This document shows positions 62,386-64,000 of a stretch of DNA of 64,000 bases, piece by piece; the stretch's first letter is position 1, and the number at the start of each line of letters is the position of its first letter. The stretch comes from Lunatimonas sp. Lineage in GTDB: Bacteria; Bacteroidota; Bacteroidia; Cytophagales; Cyclobacteriaceae. The notes beneath the pieces are model-generated. The model did not search any database, was not told where the DNA came from, and was given only the letters and a program-made list of their open reading frames with translations. The stretch lies in NCBI RefSeq assembly GCF_020832325.1, contig NZ_JAFIEU010000012.1:1-64000 (forward strand). The letters run 5' to 3'. Both the position numbers and the translations under genes were made by a program.

Positions 62386-64000
62386 ATGTTATCACGTAAG
62401 GAAAATTTGACCCTGCTCCAGCACCTGTTGGACAATACCTCCGATGCTACGCAGGTTTCCTTGGAAAATGGCAATCTCTTCTATATCAATGCGGAAGCAT
62501 CCAAGCGATTGGGAATAAAACCTAGTGAGGCACACAACTACTATGTGTGGGATTTCGAAGAAATATTCGTGGACCGATCCGTTTGGATGGCTCACGTGGA
62601 GGAGTTAAAGCAGATTCCTTACATGGTGATAGAAGGTACCAATGTGAATCAGGTAACCGGAGAGAAATTTCCGGTAGAGGTCACCGTCAAATACCTTTGG
62701 ATTGACAACGAAGGCTATGTCGTAGCCAATTCGCGGGATATCTCTGAGCGGAAAAAGATCGAAGAAGAGTTGGTTCACACCAACACCTTTTTATCGCGGG
62801 CGATGAAAATGGCGAAAATGGGCTCCTGGGAATTTGATTTAGTCTCCAAGGACCTAAAGTGGAGTAAAAACCTCTACAAGATCCACGAGCTTCCTGATGA
62901 CACGCCAATTACGCTAGAGTTGGCATTAAGCTTTTTCTCTAAAAAGGACCAGATCACGCTTTCTAGGATTACGGAGGAGATGTTAAAAACCGGTCAGGAG
63001 GCTGAATTCATCGGTAAAATCAATCTGAGAGGAAGACTGTCTAAATGGGTAAAAATTAAGCTTCTGTTGATTCGGGAAGATAATCAACCCGACAGATTTG
63101 CTGGACTCACCCAGGATATTACGGAAGAGCAATTAGCCAAAGATGAGGTGCTCAGACAAATCGAGTTGCAAAGACTCATGATTGACATTTCCTCCACGTA
63201 TATCAATACAAACATGGAGGATTTGTCAAAGACAATTAGCGAATCCCTTTCCAGAATATGCCGCTTTGTACAGGCAGACCGTGGCTACGTATTTGAGTAC
63301 GATTTTGTTAAAAATGTCGCATCTAATACCTACGAGTGGTGTGCCGACGGTATAGCACCTGAAATAGATAACCTCCAACAGCTACCGGTGGAACTGATAC
63401 CCGACTGGGTCGGGCACCACCAGCGTAAAATGACTTTTGAAGTTCCGGACATAGACACCCTCAAGGATATCAGCGTAAAAGAAATCATTGAACCTCAGGG
63501 GATCAAAACCCTCATTACTCTACCTATGATCCATCAGGATCAACTGATGGGGTTTGTAGGATTTGATTGGGTAAAAGAAAAACACACTTTCAAAGATGCG
63601 GAGAAAAAATTATTGAAAATATTTTCCGAGCTACTGGTGAGCGTTGAAACAAAAAGCAGCCTGGAGCTGTCTCTGATTCTCGCCAAGGAAGAGGCTGAGA
63701 AATCAACCCGAGCCAAGTCCGAGTTTTTGGCAAACATGAGTCATGAGATACGGACCCCCTTGAATGGAGTAATAGGGTTTACGGATTTATTGATAAATAC
63801 CGAGCTATCCGAAGTACAGCTTCAATATGTCCAAAGTGCGCATTCGTCCGCACACTCGTTGCTCGGAATCATCAATGACATCCTGGATTTTTCAAAAATA
63901 GAAGCTGGGAAGCTGGATCTGGAAGAAATTGAAACCGATATCGTTGCGCTCATCGAACAAACAGCAGATATCGTCAAGTTCAATACCTCTTCAAAAAACT
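62386..64000 (+). CDS. PAS/GAF sensor histidine kinase, C-terminus outside the window
   Basis: The frame starts at ATG 62386 ([15 protein letters not shown]) and stays open to the right edge, giving 538 residues. It has two PAS domains (about 5-120 and 130-250), a GAF domain (about 265-425, [17 protein letters not shown] ... [18 protein letters not shown]) and the H-box [16 protein letters not shown] with His453. There are no membrane helices, so it senses a cytoplasmic signal. The catalytic domain and any receiver domains are beyond the window. Its H-box region resembles the hybrid kinase at 39 kb. Confidence 0.9.
   Translation, partial: MLSRKENLTLLQHLLDNTSDATQVSLENGNLFYINAEASKRLGIKPSEAHNYYVWDFEEIFVDRSVWMAHVEELKQIPYMVIEGTNVNQVTGEKFPVEVTVKYLWIDNEGYVVANSRDISERKKIEEELVHTNTFLSRAMKMAKMGSWEFDLVSKDLKWSKNLYKIHELPDDTPITLELALSFFSKKDQITLSRITEEMLKTGQEAEFIGKINLRGRLSKWVKIKLLLIREDNQPDRFAGLTQDITEEQLAKDEVLRQIELQRLMIDISSTYINTNMEDLSKTISESLSRICRFVQADRGYVFEYDFVKNVASNTYEWCADGIAPEIDNLQQLPVELIPDWVGHHQRKMTFEVPDIDTLKDISVKEIIEPQGIKTLITLPMIHQDQLMGFVGFDWVKEKHTFKDAEKKLLKIFSELLVSVETKSSLELSLILAKEEAEKSTRAKSEFLANMSHEIRTPLNGVIGFTDLLINTELSEVQLQYVQSAHSSAHSLLGIINDILDFSKIEAGKLDLEEIETDIVALIEQTADIVKFNTSSKN

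Overview
The window looks like a chromosomal segment from a member of the Bacteroidota, most likely order Cytophagales (inference). The evidence is a type IX secretion gene (porQ), TAnnTTTG-type promoter boxes, many lipoprotein and outer-membrane beta-barrel genes with few obvious Shine-Dalgarno sequences, LVIVD and BtuG-type surface propellers, an ExbB/ExbD cluster, and a sigma-54 gene beside a PAP2-like membrane gene. No plasmid or phage backbone is visible. Most of the window is ordinary core genome. Accessory character is concentrated at about 2.4-10.3 kb, with smaller oddities at 26.8-27.4 kb, 37 kb and 48.9 kb.

Layout. 0-2.3 kb, minus strand: start of a tricorn-like protein, an M50 metalloprotease and a HAD hydrolase. 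2.3-10.3 kb: an accessory island between two tRNA genes whose 3' ends both face inward. It holds a type I restriction-modification locus with intact hsdM and hsdS and an hsdR broken by an amber codon and a frameshift. Between hsdS and hsdR lies a REP-associated (RAYT/Y1) transposase embedded in palindromic repeats and bracketed by two 108-bp direct repeats. A candidate small RNA and a degenerate tRNA copy lie nearby. 10.5-17 kb: beta-barrel protein, PAP2-like protein, rpoN, asnS, a small membrane protein and the NAD(P)HX repair enzyme. 17-19.4 kb: ExbB, a small membrane protein and two ExbD proteins. 19.7-26.2 kb: tRNA-Ser, then a seven-gene minus-strand run (two glycosyltransferases, a small protein, a SpoIIE phosphatase, a polysaccharide deacetylase, TatD, asparaginase). 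26.2-29.3 kb: ruvC, an orphan HI0074-like protein, and an LVIVD lipoprotein with an outer-membrane-like partner, preceded by a 99-bp inverted-repeat element.

29.3-36 kb is a vitamin B12 import locus. A cobalamin riboswitch leads into btuB and a BtuG-like surface lipoprotein on the minus strand. A BtuF-like binding protein, a FecCD permease and an ATPase lie on the plus strand. A PduO-type adenosyltransferase at 47 kb fits the same pathway. 36.2-39 kb: an SDR enzyme diverges from a MarR regulator, followed by a flavin ferredoxin-NADP reductase and a 2Fe-2S ferredoxin. Two palindromes sharing TATA-N5-TATA suggest one regulon. 39-46 kb: a hybrid histidine kinase and two PQQ-type dehydrogenases with fused cytochrome c domains. 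46-52 kb: an ABC ATPase, the cobalamin adenosyltransferase, ilvE, a tandemly repeated leader before a small membrane protein, prfB with its programmed frameshift, and an MFS transporter. 52-62 kb: hslU, porQ and lon in one operon, rseP and dxr, degP, and a HIT protein. The window ends inside a PAS/GAF histidine kinase.

All calls come from reading sequence and translations; no database search was run. Starts were moved from the longest open frame wherever a signal peptide, domain start or promoter gave reason.
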